A stretch of 64,000 bases of DNA. Source: Brachionus plicatilis (lineage: Eukaryota > Rotifera > Eurotatoria > Ploima > Brachionidae). Every line of letters starts with the position of its first letter. Position 1 is the stretch's first letter. Shown piece after piece: positions 45,746 through 56,849 of this stretch. A program made the position numbers and the translations under genes. The stretch is from contig QEOQ01000303.1 in NCBI GenBank assembly GCA_010279815.1, positions 2,244,263-2,308,262 on the forward strand, given 5' to 3'. Under the pieces are notes generated by a model. That model was not told where the DNA came from. It did not search any database and was given only the letters and a program-made list of their open reading frames with translations.

Positions 45746-46642
45746 GTGTTTTAATTTTTATTTAATGTTTATTTAAACTTTATTAAACTATCAATTTATT
45801 TTATTTAATTGCCCATTCAGATAAAATCCAAAAAAAATTAATTTATTTTTATTCTATTAATTTTTATGACTTTTTCAATGAGATTACTATTCTTCTTACA
45901 TTAGCAGATTCAGCTGGAACCGTTTTAACTCTCTCTTTAACAAGAATTATCTCCTCAGATAAATTTTATAGATGCAATGTAAAAGCGATTTGCTGCAGTT
46001 ATATTTTTTTGACATTTAAATTTTTCTGGATACAATTAATTAAAATAAATTCCCTTCAATTATTCATATTGAGAATTAATAGATTAGTTCTATTTAATTT
46101 AAAAATTTACTTCTTTTTAGTGCTGTGTAATAAAAATAAATCTTTAAAAAGTATCTTTAAATACATTTAGATGACGATTTTAAATTTATCTAAATTTTTT
46201 TGCCTTTTAATCAAATTAAATGACTCTCTCAAAAAATACCACTCAATTATGTTGATAATAAAATCATAATAAACAAATGAAGATTCAATTAGTTTAAACG
46301 AAAAGCTTGAAAATATTATTAATAAATTTACTGATAAGCAAGAATGCTTCTAACAGATCAGTGAAGCAAATTAAAAAAAAAGTATTTCTTTAGTAGATTA
46401 TTTTAACAAAAATAAAATGGCATTTGCTGAGTATTGGGAAATTGATTTCAGCCAAGAATTTTTTCGGTTCTTGATTTTCATGATTCCTTGATTATCACTA
46501 TGTGCCAATGTTTTGTCAATTTTGTGTTGACAATGAAAAGACCAAAAATAGCACGAAAAATTTTACTTTATCACTCATCAAAAAGTTTATATTTTTCTGC
46601 TAATTTTATAAATCAGAAGCAAAAGTGTAAGAATATTAGTTC
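45746..46642. other. Spacer with weak coding relics
   Basis: A 62-codon frame at 46488-46676 with MCQCFVNFVLTMKRPK and nearby frames hint at a damaged zinc-finger region, but stops and frameshifts prevent a call. Otherwise A/T-rich. Confidence 0.3.
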
Positions 46643-46644
46643 TA

Positions 46645-47762
46645 CAGTCGAGTCTTGTTATTACGATGCTGATTAATACGATATTCGCTTTATAACGATA
46701 TTTTTTTTTCATAATTTACATTCCCTAATATAACTACATGTTAAATTTCTTTATTTAATACGATGTTTCTTTAATACGATATCTAATTAATACGATAGGT
46801 TTATTAAGAAAAAACGTTTTTAATACGATATTGATCTTTTAAACAAAAAAATAGTAGACCAATGAAATCCAGTTATTATTAGATATAATTAAATATTAAT
46901 GTTTATTTAATTGCTTGTGTGTATATAAAGGTAAATTTATATACATATGTAAACAAAAAATGTCCACTCAAATTATAAGAAAACCTTTGTCATTAGAAGA
47001 AAAACTTGAAATTTCGAATGATTTTAATAAAAAAATCTCACTGTCACAGAACTTGTGAAAAAATATAATAGACTTCAGAGTACTGTTTCTTCTATTCTTA
47101 AGGCAGAGAATCAAGAAAAGATAAAAAACTTATATGAAAATAATTTAATAATTCCTAGATCTAAAAGAATGAGGGGTTCTAATTATGTTAAAATTGAAGA
47201 GGCCCTTGATCACTGGTTCAAATCAGTTTTGGCATATATTACTCTTAACGGTCCTTTGATTCAAGCCCAGGCTTTTAAATATGCAGCTATTTTAATCAAA
47301 CTGATTTTAAAGCTAGCAATGGATGGTTAAACGGGTTTAAAAATATGCATAATATTACCTTTAAAACTATTGTTGGGGAAGCTGGTTTAGTGGATCCTAC
47401 TACAATTGAAAATTGGCTAAAAGTTCTTCCCGAGTTAATCAAAGGATACAGTTTAAATAATAGTTTTAATGTTGATGAAACAGCTCTTTTCTATTAGGCT
47501 TTACCTGATAAAACTATGTATTTTTCTTGTTTACAAAATGGATCAATTTTGTAGCGTCGATCATTCTTTTCAAAGTAAAATTGATAAATATTTTTCTTTT
47601 TAATATATTTATTATTTTTAAATAAACAATAATTCCTTAAAAAAAATTTATTTCCAATTTTTTTCTTCCCATCCTTTAACATGCAAAATTGATTAATACG
47701 ATATTGGTTAATATGATGCCCATTATTCCGGCCAAACACATCGTATTATCAAGACTCGACTG
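46645..47762 (+). mobile_element. Pogo/Tigger-type element, internally deleted (family A)
   Basis: Terminal repeats CAGTCGAGTCTTG and CAAGACTCGACTG are exact and flanked by TA (46643-46644, 47763-47764). The arms contain many TTAATACGATAT motifs. On the plus strand from 46961 a transposase relic has a psq domain (KPLSLEEKLEISNDFNK, a frameshift, VTELVKKYNRLQSTVSSILK), then a CENPB-type domain (RMRGSNYVKIEEALDHWFKS). The start of the DDE domain with FNVDETALFY follows, and a stop. The rest of the DDE domain is gone. Confidence 0.92.
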
Positions 47763-47764
47763 TA

Positions 47765-48725
47765 TTGTGGAAAGCACGAAATTTTTGCAATCAATAAAAT
47801 AAAAGATTTTAACGAAAATGAAGTAATTTATCATCAATTTTTTAAACAAGATAAATTTTAATAAAAACTTTTTTCCAAGAAAATTTTGACGAAACTAAAT
47901 CAAGATGATCTTTTTACTGATAAGGAAACTTTGTTAAACATGAAAAAATGGGAATTGATCTTTCTTTATATATTGAAAGTATATCAGGTTGAGTTTGAAA
48001 AATAATTTTTCTTTTTTTAATAAATTATTTCAAAAAACTTTGTTATAACAAAATCAACTTCTCAAAAAAATTTTTCACAAATATCTTCAAGTGAAAGTAA
48101 ACTTGCTCACAGTAAGTGACATAAAATTTTGCATTTAGATTCAATAAACATATTTCCAGTTTCAAAAGATGCCATTAATGAAAATAATCTTCAAGATGAA
48201 GATCAAACTATCTTATTTGATAAAGTTAGAATTAGCCCTCTGAAAAATAATAAAGAGTTAAAAAACATTAAAAGAAACAGTGAAACTCATTATTCGAATA
48301 GTGATGATGATTTAGGTGAATCATTAAATTAAAAAATTAAAAAATACCATGAACTTAAATAATTCACTTAATTCATAGCAAATTGATCATGCAGCAGAAT
48401 GTGATATCTTGAGTCCAAAAACTTCTAAAAAATGGTAAAAAATTTTTTGTCAAATTTATTATAATTTATACCCATATCTAAATTAAATATTTAATAGAAT
48501 TTTTATAAATTTCTAAAAAAATGAAGACATTTATAAAAGATTTTAATGTTAAGAAATATTTATTAATAAGCAATAATATATTAATAACTATTAATAACTT
48601 TGTATATGTAACTAGATTTCAATGCATCTAGCTACCATAGATGTCTTCCTAGCAAGACGTCTCCGCAAGCATGTTTGCCGTAGCTTATTTATTATTATTA
48701 TTATTAGTAATATATAATTCATTTT
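47765..48725. other. Spacer with an unidentified ORF and a retroelement tail
   Basis: A 67-codon plus-strand frame at 48129-48332 is Asn/Ser/Lys/Asp-rich and not recognised. At 48605-48712, TAGATGTCTTCCTAGCAAGA followed by CGTCTCCGCAAGCATGTTTG and an ATT microsatellite looks like a truncated LINE 3' end. Confidence 0.4.
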
Positions 48726-50558
48726 GTTTAATTTTTTTTTGAATTACAAAATGTATCCAATGTTGAAATAACAATGAAAAAGTGCGAGTTTTCTACCTAT
48801 CTATGCTCTGTTTTCAATTTTTATATAAATTGAGTATAAAGCTAAAATGCATCAAACCAACGTCAATTATCACTAAAGTCAAAATTCTTAAGGGAAAAAA
48901 ACAAATTTTTTTGAATCTGGTCGGTTAGGTGAACTATGGTTCATCTTTTTCTGGAACAATTCTTGTTCTCAGGTTTTTTGAACTTTTAGCTCATCTAATC
49001 TAAAAATTGTTAACCTATTTTGATATATTTCATCTATTTAGAAATCATAATTCAATTGATAAATAAAAATTAAAAAATAAGATATAAAAAAAATTAGATA
49101 AAAAAACTAAAAATTGGGCTGAGTAGGTAAAATTTGCGATATGAATCTTTGTTTCGCAAAGTCAAACACTTGAAGGTTGATAAATCAAACAATTTTCTTT
49201 AATTTTTATTATTTATGTTTAAAAGCAAAGATTTAAGCATTTGGATATTTGCGATTGTTGAAAGGGTAATACAAGGTCAACTAGATCAGAGAAAATTCTT
49301 TTTCAAAAACACTTTCAAATTAAAAAAAAAACAAAAAAATAAATTCAAGCTAGAAGAACCATATTAATGTTGTTGTTTGCTGGTAATCTATTAAAGTCAA
49401 TGACATTAAAAGATAAAAAAAAAATAAGAAAAGATAAAACGACAAGTTCTGAATTTTAATAAAAACAATTTAGATTTATTTATTCGTGTATATGCTAATT
49501 TCCTAAATGATTTATTTTTGTTGCTATTTTTTTCAAAAAAAAAATCCCGTAATTTACTTTCTCTATTAAACTTTTTTTCTCTTATAAACTTAGCAAAAAA
49601 TCTATATTTAAAGAATTGAATGAGCGCTAAAAAGAAGATGGAAATTAATAGATGGATATTTTTCAGAAAATAGAACTTAAACAAATAAATTGAGTTAAGA
49701 AATACAAATCGGAATGGAATAACTGACTCCATCGAATAATGCTTTGAAAATATAGGAAATGAGACTTATAGAAAAATACTGATAGAACTAACCAAGTCTC
49801 ACTAAAAGAAAAGAAAGAAAATCTTACCTCAAGGGAAAATCCATCGGTGGACTGGTTGTCCTCCAAAGTTTGATTTGTTATCCTGCCTCCTGGATCGAAG
49901 AAAAAAAATTAAATAAATAAAAGAAATTTTGAATAATAATTAACCAAACTAGTTTAATTATCATTTTTTTACAATAATTATTAAGTATGATTTCAAATGT
50001 TTGTCTTTAATCTCTTTAGACTGTTAATCTCATTTATTCTTTTTTAATATTTTCTTAACATCGCCTTAAAGGCGTTCACTGAAATAAATAAAAATAATAA
50101 TAATAATAATAAATTTATTCTCTTTAAAATTGACAATTAATTATCTCTATTTTTTTTTCTCTTAAATAACATTCTCTAAAACTTTTTTTCTCTATTATGA
50201 ACGTTTACAAATTATTTATCTTTTTTTTCATTTTATATTATCTTATTTTACTTTATTTTTCGTTTTTTTTTCATATATTTTATTTTTATTCTGAAGAAGC
50301 ATTAGCTCGGTAAAAATAAACAATTATAAAAAAAAAATTATTTAAAAATTAAAAAAAGAATTTCAATATTTTTTCAAATTTCCAAAAAAAAATTTAAACT
50401 CATTCTATTTTACTTAAGATATTAATTTCAAATGCTTACAATATTAACTTAAAATAATTTTTTTATATGATACTGAACGAATAATTTGTTAACTCGCATT
50501 TTTTCAATGTTATTTCAACATTGGATACATTTTGTAATTCAAACACAAAAAATTAAAC
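48726..50558. mobile_element. Element with 65-bp inverted repeats
   Basis: TTGAATTACAAAATGTATCC then AATGTTGAAATAACA on the left (48737-48790) is repeated almost exactly in inverse at 50491-50546. The flanks (CATTTT versus CATATTTT) allow only a tentative duplication. The inside holds minus-strand frames at 49406-49866 with a splice-donor-like GAGGTAAGAT, a LINE-like tail at about 50055-50110 and another short tail at about 50290. No transposase is recognisable. Confidence 0.6.
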
Positions 50559-50646
50559 CATATTTTCAATTATTTAATTTTTTTTTACATTAATATTGTA
50601 AATTAGATTATTATTTAATATTCTATTTATCTGTAAATCATCCAAA

Positions 50647-50836
50647 TGTAATGGGGGAGGATTTGCCCGTTAGGAGAATATATAAAATAAAAGAAAAGAA
50701 GAGAAGAGACGTTGGATTTAAGAAACCTTTATTCAAATAAAAAACTTCTAACAATAAAAGAAAAACTTATCTTTTATAGTACGTTCCTGACTATTTGGGG
50801 AGTTTGTTTTGTTTTCCTAGCAAACTCTCCATTGCA
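50647..50836 (-). repeat. 3' LTR of the gypsy element
   Basis: 190 bp, TG...CA. Read on the minus strand it has a TATAAAAG box and a downstream AATAAA. The last 15 codons and stop of ORF3 lie inside it. Confidence 0.93.
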
Positions 50837-51375
50837 CAGTTCCGGCGCCTTTTGCGAATCACTCCGTGACTAACGTTCTCGCTTTGCTCACTAGTCGTAA
50901 CATCCGTTGCCACGATCATCTCCCTATCGGTGGCCCCCGGCGCCTGCGACCCGGTTTGGCATTCGATCGCTTGCCCGGCCTCTCTGATTGGATTTAGGTC
51001 CTTGCCATAATAAATATGACGGCTCCAGACTGGGACAGAGTCCCTGACGTTGTGCGACCGCATATGCACCCATAGTGTCGGGTAGTCCACGTACACCCGG
51101 GCCGCCTTCCGTTCCAAATTCAACTTGACCTGCAACTTGTAGTCTCGGCCTCCAACGCTGTACACCGGGTACTCAGAGATGAAATCGTGACAGCGGATCG
51201 AGTCACGGTCGTCGTAGAATTTTATAAACACCACGGTCTCGGACCTGACTGTCTCCTCCATCAATCTAAAATATTGGATCGGGCCGATTTGCCTGTATAG
51301 AAACTGGGCGCACTTAACGTTCTCCTCAACGTCGAACTTCGGAAACATGCGAAGCATCGTTTGGTGTTCGGCCAT
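50791..51375 (-). CDS. Third ORF of the gypsy element, RRM-like pattern
   Basis: A 194-codon intact frame lies 223 bp after the end of pol and stops within the 3' LTR. It has no signal peptide or transmembrane segment, so it is not an envelope-type protein. Residues about 7-85 follow a strand-helix-strand-strand-helix-strand order. A central strand TVVFIKFYDD resembles RNP1, and the final strand DYKLQVKLNL resembles strand 4 of an RNA-recognition motif. The C-terminus is hydrophilic with a basic RKRRRN that may be a nuclear signal. The RRM call is inferred from pattern only. The ORF being open while gag-pol is not is notable. Confidence 0.7.
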   Translation of the reverse strand: MAEHQTMLRMFPKFDVEENVKCAQFLYRQIGPIQYFRLMEETVRSETVVFIKFYDDRDSIRCHDFISEYPVYSVGGRDYKLQVKLNLERKAARVYVDYPTLWVHMRSHNVRDSVPVWSRHIYYGKDLNPIREAGQAIECQTGSQAPGATDREMIVATDVTTSEQSENVSHGVIRKRRRNCAMESLLGKQNKLPK

Positions 51376-51598
51376 AGCGAAATTGGTTTGGAATGAGTGC
51401 GTTTAGTAGAAATTTTTTTTGAATTTGAATTTGAATAAATGAGAGAGTAATTCGCCAAAAGTTTTGAATAAATCCCCGAAACAATTGTGCATATTTAGAT
51501 ATCTATTTTGAGTGTGTTTACGAAACTTGTCTTATTTACATTTTACATAAATTTGAATTTTAACAATTGTGCAAGGAACTAAAAAGCTAGAATTTATC

Positions 51599-54500
51599 TT
51601 ATTTGGAGTGTGTATAGTTTAAACGTTGTGGGGGTCTCCTATCCCTCTTAACCCTGATAGATTCATGGGCTCTTCTTTGTACATTCCTTAACAAACGTTT
51701 CGTTGCAGCATTAGGGACGAACGTTTCGTCGTCGGTTGAACCACCACTTTCCGTAGTTGTCATGGGATTCTGTCTTTCTTGTAACGTTACCTTAGCTCTC
51801 TCGACTAGTTTTTTGGCTGCCAGGGTTTTCAGATTCACCCTCTTACTTTTCTCGTTGTTTGATTGCGTTGCCAGGCTATTTTCAGTCTCAATTTCGTGTT
51901 TTCCAAAATGCCTCTTTAACCTGTTCCTGTGAACAATGAGTCGCTTCCTTTTAGAATTCAAGGATCTCATCTTGTAATTTACGTTGTTGAACACACTTTC
52001 TACAACGTAGGGGCCTGTCCAACTGAAAGTGAATTTTTTACACTGCCCCTTTTTAACAACGTCGTTATGGACCCAAACGAGATCCCCAACTTTGAGCTTG
52101 GCTACTGTCACGTTACGATCGTAGTTTAGTTTCATTCGACGAATTTTTACGTCTCTAATCGCCCTAACTCTTTCGTATGCCGATTTTAATTTTGATTTCA
52201 ATTTGTCGGCATACTCGCCCGGTGAAACCGGAACGTTTATGATCGGGTCTTTGTAAATGAGGTCTAAAGGCATTTTAGCATCGCGACCGTACATTAGTTC
52301 GAACGGTGTCGACCCCGTCGTTGAATGATCTGCAGTATTGTACGCTAAGCTTAAGACGTCCAGATGCTCGTCCCAGTCGTCGTGGTCCTCATTAATGTAA
52401 CAGGTGATCATGCGTTTAATAGTTCTATTAAGGCGTTCACTAATGCCGTCGGTTTGAGGGTGGAAAGGTGTAGTCCTCAATCTCTTCACATCCATAAGAT
52501 TCCATATCTCTTCGATCAGTGCGGATTGGTAATTTGTTCCTTGATCGGTTAAAACTGCTTCTGGTATTCCGTGCTGGCAGATAAACTTTAAGAAGCACTT
52601 GGCCACGCTTTTTGCTTCTGCGTTTTCGAGGGCAAAAAGTTCGATCCACTTCGTGAAGTGATCTATAATGCAGAGGATGTATTTCTTATTGTTTTTGGAT
52701 ATTTTCAAAGGGCCTAGGATGTCTGACGTTATGATTTCTAAGGGTTTGTTCGTTATTATCGGCATTAGCTTGTCTTTGATTTTGCGACCTTTGGATGTTT
52801 TTTGGCATATTGTGCAATCTCTTATGAACGTCTTAATGTCCTCGTAGTATTTGGGCCAGAAGAATTTTTTCCTTATTCTATTAAGCGTTTTCTCTGTTTT
52901 TAGGTGTCCGCTTAATTTTGATGCGTGTTCTTGTTGCATGATTAATCCACGTTCGCTTGCGGGTACTACTAGTTGTGCGATTTTGCTGTCACTTTTGACT
53001 CTGTATAGTATATCCCCATCCAATTTGAATTCGTTCCATGAATTGATATAGAACTTTTTCTCTGGGTTTTCGAAGTTTTCGATAATTGGTCTCTCAGCGT
53101 TGTTTTTGAGGAGGTTTTTGAACCATGTAATATTCGGGTCGCTTGCCTGGTAATTTTGGTCATCGGTATCCTTAAAAAGGATTGCGTTTATTGTTTCAAC
53201 GTCGTTTTCGAATAGGTGGTTAATCAGGAGGTCACCGAATTCTTCTTGAATTTCATTGTTTTCTTTTTTCAGTGGCCACCGCGAGAGGCTGTCAGCGTTT
53301 TGATGTTTTGTACCTTTGCGGTACATGATTTTAAAGTTGTAGTCCTCGAGGCGTATAATCCAGCGTGCAAGACGTGGCGCTGGATTCTTGACGGTCCTAA
53401 GCCATTGAAGCGGTTGGTGGTCTGTGACTACACTGAATTCTTTACCGTAAAGGTATTCTCTGAAGTGTTCGATCGCGTTAACGATTGCTAATAGTTCTTT
53501 TTCGGACGTTGCGTAATTTCTTTCTGGCTTGTGTAGGCTTCTTGAATAGTAAGCTACTGGTTTCCATAGGCGTTCTTTACCATGTTGTTGGGATAATACT
53601 GCGTCAATGCCGTAATTGTTAGCATCTGTTTCGAGTTTAAACGTTTTTTCGAAATCAGGTATTGAAAGGACTCGGTCTGACGTTAAGTGGCTGCGTAGGG
53701 TCTGAAATGCTATTTCGCACTCTGGTGTCCATTTAAACTCCGAATCTTTCTCGTTAAGTTTATGAAGAGGGGCTGCTATCTTTGAGAAATTTTTTATGAA
53801 TTTTCTGTAATACGACGCTAGACCGACGAGGCTTGATACTTGGTCGACGTTTATGGGCCTATTGTATCTAAGGAGTGCTTCGATCTTTTTTGGTGAAGGG
53901 GCGATTGTACCATTTGAAATGACGTGTCCGAGGTATTCGATTGACATTTCGAAAAATGAGCACTTCGTAGATTTTATTTTCAGGCAGTTCTTCCTGATTA
54001 CGTCAAGTACTTCTTGGATATGTTTGTAGTGGTCTTCGACTGATTCTGAGAATATAATGATGTCGTCAAGGTAGACCATGCGGGACTTTCCGATGAGGTC
54101 TTTGAAAATTTCGTTCATGAAACGTTGGAAAGTTGCTCCTGAGTTGGTTAAGCCCATTGGAAGTACTTTGAACTCGAAATGTCCAAATTCGCAACTGAAT
54201 GCGGTGTATTTTTGGGAATTTGGGTCCATTTTGATCTGAAAGTAGCCCGAGGCAAAGTCGATTTTTGAAAATATTCTGGCATTTTTTAGGCTGTTTAGCA
54301 TGACGTCGATGCGAGGAAGTGGGTAGCTGTCCTTGACGGTGAGACTGTTTAGTTTTCTGTAGTCTATTGTGAGTCTCATGCTTCCGTCGCATTTTTTGAC
54401 TAGGTGGACCGGTGATGAATACGGTGAGTTGCTGTCTATTATCAGGCCTCCTTCCTTAAGTTCGTAAACTAACCGTTTGAACTCTTCGCGTTTCGCGTAT

Positions 54501-54805
54501 GGTACAGGTCTCGGTTTGATGTTGAAGGGTGTCTTGTCTGTGAGTTCAATCTTGTGTTTCATTAAGTTTGTAGGGGTGAGGTCCTTCAGCCTGTTAGCTG
54601 TGACGTCTATGATTACCTCCGCGATTTTTTTTATATATTCGTTGGTCAGACGTTGCTCGATTTGTGTTCTTGAATCTTCCAGAAAGTTGACCGAGTAGTC
54701 GTTGTCCATTTCCTCTTCGTTGTATTGCAGTTCGTCAAATCTCTCGCTAAGTTTTTCCATTAAGTCTTTGGTGACGTTGAATTTTCGCAATACTTCTAAA
54801 CCCAT
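51599..54805 (-). CDS. pol: Gypsy pol: reverse transcriptase, RNase H, integrase
   Basis: A 1,068-codon open frame, the longest in the window. RT motifs include LTIDYRKLNSLT, FSKIDFASGYFQI, PMGLTNSGATFQRFM and the catalytic YLDD in MVYLDDIIIFSES. RNase H shows TDANNYGIDAVLSQQ, SEKELLAIVNAI and TDHQPLQWL. Integrase has the HHCC zinc finger (HASKLSGH...CTICQK), the DDE residues in TSDILGPL, LTDQGTNYQS and SERLNRTIKRM, and a C-terminal GPYVVESV segment. The frame is continuous with gag and protease but for upstream stops, so the start codon shown is only the first Met after the last stop. Confidence 0.95.
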   Translation of the reverse strand: MGLEVLRKFNVTKDLMEKLSERFDELQYNEEEMDNDYSVNFLEDSRTQIEQRLTNEYIKKIAEVIIDVTANRLKDLTPTNLMKHKIELTDKTPFNIKPRPVPYAKREEFKRLVYELKEGGLIIDSNSPYSSPVHLVKKCDGSMRLTIDYRKLNSLTVKDSYPLPRIDVMLNSLKNARIFSKIDFASGYFQIKMDPNSQKYTAFSCEFGHFEFKVLPMGLTNSGATFQRFMNEIFKDLIGKSRMVYLDDIIIFSESVEDHYKHIQEVLDVIRKNCLKIKSTKCSFFEMSIEYLGHVISNGTIAPSPKKIEALLRYNRPINVDQVSSLVGLASYYRKFIKNFSKIAAPLHKLNEKDSEFKWTPECEIAFQTLRSHLTSDRVLSIPDFEKTFKLETDANNYGIDAVLSQQHGKERLWKPVAYYSRSLHKPERNYATSEKELLAIVNAIEHFREYLYGKEFSVVTDHQPLQWLRTVKNPAPRLARWIIRLEDYNFKIMYRKGTKHQNADSLSRWPLKKENNEIQEEFGDLLINHLFENDVETINAILFKDTDDQNYQASDPNITWFKNLLKNNAERPIIENFENPEKKFYINSWNEFKLDGDILYRVKSDSKIAQLVVPASERGLIMQQEHASKLSGHLKTEKTLNRIRKKFFWPKYYEDIKTFIRDCTICQKTSKGRKIKDKLMPIITNKPLEIITSDILGPLKISKNNKKYILCIIDHFTKWIELFALENAEAKSVAKCFLKFICQHGIPEAVLTDQGTNYQSALIEEIWNLMDVKRLRTTPFHPQTDGISERLNRTIKRMITCYINEDHDDWDEHLDVLSLAYNTADHSTTGSTPFELMYGRDAKMPLDLIYKDPIINVPVSPGEYADKLKSKLKSAYERVRAIRDVKIRRMKLNYDRNVTVAKLKVGDLVWVHNDVVKKGQCKKFTFSWTGPYVVESVFNNVNYKMRSLNSKRKRLIVHRNRLKRHFGKHEIETENSLATQSNNEKSKRVNLKTLAAKKLVERAKVTLQERQNPMTTTESGGSTDDETFVPNAATKRLLRNVQRRAHESIRVKRDRRPPQRLNYTHSK

Positions 54806-56176
54806 TAAACAATCGCTGATTAAATTTTTAATGACTATAACTTCTGAATGTAGAGTTTGGTTTCCTAACGTTAATTTGATTTTTGATTTACCTATTGTTT
54901 GTGTTGGTGAGTCGTTGGCAGTTAGTAAAAGTTTATTAGATGGTCTAACCTAAAGTCTGAGTTTTGAGGCTAAGTTTTGGTTGATAATTGTGTATTTTGT
55001 TCCGGTGTCTAATAAAAATTTTACGTTAGATCCATTTATTTTGCATGTGCTAGTGAGTCAGAATTTTCGATGCGGTTGTTGAACCGCATTTACCGGCGAG
55101 ATAGAAGTCTCTCTCGGCTGGTTGTTTGTCGTGTATCTGCTGCGTGGGCAATCTGAACGTTTGTGGCCTACCTTTCCGCAGTTAAAGCATCTAATTTGTT
55201 GTTCGAAAGTGACTTTGTTGTGGTGGTTTGTTTGCCAGTTTTCTTCAACGTTTAAGCCGAGTGCCTCTTCGTATCTGCTTGCTAATTCGATTATTTCATT
55301 TAGGCTTGTAAACGTTGGTCTGGAAACTTTAAGCTTCACGTGTATTTCTGGGGTCGCTAGGCCTTCGATGAACTGGTCTGCGATGTATGTTTCGAGGACG
55401 TTTCTGCTAACCTCCGGGAATGCTTTAGTTGCCAACATGCGTAGTTATGTTGCAAACAGGAAAACGTTTTCGTTATTGAGCTGTCTTCTGTCTAGGAATG
55501 CTTTTTTGACATTGGCCTTGTCTCTTCGTTCGTATAGTTGTAGGAGGATTGCCTTAAGTTGTTCGTAAGCCCATGCTTGATCGTCGCTGAATGTGTGAAA
55601 TTCGACGTTCCTTCTACAAATCGGGTTCAGTTTCAGAAGCATGATGTCTTTCTTGTTCTCTGTGATGTTGTTGATCCTGAAAAACGTTTCGAAATTTCGG
55701 ATCCATTCGTTAATAACGTCCGTTTCAGGACTGAATTCTCTTGGTTCTGGTGCTAGGTAGCGGGTAGTTCTGTTGGGGTTCTGCGTCGTGTTTTGGGCAA
55801 CAATGTTAGTGGGTGGTGTTTGGTTTTGTGTTGGTCTATCAGTGGGGTTGTTGGTGTTTGGTTGTTGTTGTGGTTGGCTTAGGTTTGGGCACGTGTTGTT
55901 CACAACAGAGACGTTTTGTGATGTAACATTCCCAGAATTAGCAAGTCTTATTTGTCTTTTGTAGTGAAGTACAGTTGTCCACATGATGATTAATGAGACG
56001 GTTGCAACAGCGCCAAACGTGGTGATGAACACGTGTTCGTTCATTAGACACCAGCATCTCCTCAAACACGGTATGATTGTGTGGATAGTGTCCCTGATTG
56101 AATTCAGTACGTTTCTGAATATGATGTAGTTGTTGTCGTGGGTGTAGACTGTGTGGGGTTTGAACCAGTTCTGCAT
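54806..56176 (-). pseudogene. gag: Gypsy gag and protease region with three in-frame stops
   Basis: From the ATG at 56176 the frame runs through a hydrophobic segment near residues 54-72 (TTFGAVATVSLIIMWTTVL), a Pro/Gln/Asn-rich stretch, and the retrotransposon gag domain. Next come a single CCHC knuckle (CFNCGKVGHKRSDC) and a protease with LLDTGTKYTII. It stays in the pol frame but carries TAA at 55445, TGA at 55058 and TAG at about 54950. Either each is a nonsense mutation or some are read through; three different stops favour decay. An N-terminal membrane segment in Gag is unusual. Confidence 0.85.
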
Positions 56177-56659
56177 TCCTGATGTAGGATTAAATAGGAT
56201 TTCTCAAAAATTATATAAACGTTAGAATTTGGTGTGACTTTATTGAAATGCTAGCGTGGAGAAGCTCTTTAAATGAACAAAAATTTCCGTCCTTCAACGT
56301 TTTGTATGTATAATGGAATAAAGAAATGCATATATAACTAACTCACTGAATATATAAATAAACACGTTTACCTTCCCCAGCAAACGGGAACCGGGTCAGC
56401 CCTTGACCTGTTCCAAATAATAAAAATACGTGAATTCACTCTCTTAAAAACTAATATCCCAAAACCTAAACCAGTTTAGGGCCCCAAAAGCCTAACCCAG
56501 CTTTGGTCCTGACCGAATCCTAAACCAGATTCCGGTCGTTCGCAATCGTTTCGAGAGAGATTTACTCCGTCGAAACGTTGCCCATGGTACCTCTTGCCTC
56601 GCAAAACACCTAAGCTCGCGCCAGCTTAAGAAAGCCTGGCACTCACTTGTGGGCACCAG

Positions 56660-56849
56660 TGTAACGGGGGAGGATTTGCCCGTTAGGAGAATATATAAAA
56701 TAAAAGAAAAGAAGAGAAGAGACGTTGGATTTAAGAAACCTTTATTCAAATAAAAAACTTCTAACAATAAAAGAAAAACTTATCTTTTATAGTACGTTCC
56801 TGACTATTTGGGGAGTTTGTTTTGTTCTCCTAGCAAACTCTCCATTGCA
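56660..56849 (-). repeat. 5' LTR of the gypsy element
   Basis: 190 bp, two differences from the 3' LTR at 50647-50836. It contains the promoter for the minus-strand transcript (TATAAAAG read on the minus strand). Confidence 0.93.

Larger units (their letters stand above)
50647..56849 (-). mobile_element. Ty3/gypsy LTR retrotransposon, full length
   Basis: Two 190-bp LTRs (50647-50836 and 56660-56849) bound gag, protease, RT, RNase H, integrase and a third ORF, all on the minus strand. CAAA on both sides is a 4-bp duplication. The LTRs differ at only two positions, both C/T, indicating recent insertion. A primer-binding-site candidate beginning TGGTGCCCAC follows the 5' LTR two bases inside. 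The gag-pol frame is interrupted by three in-frame stops but no frameshift. Confidence 0.95.

Noticed and set aside
46488..46676. Possible hAT or zinc-finger gene
   Set aside because: Only scattered Cys residues in shifting frames; it also runs into the pogo end, so the frame is partly transposon.
50791..51375. Envelope-type protein for the gypsy third ORF
   Set aside because: No signal peptide, no membrane segment and no furin-like site; the pattern fits a soluble domain instead.
51929..54698. Several plus-strand and off-frame ORFs of 60-110 codons
   Set aside because: All overlap the gypsy pol frame and are its shadows.
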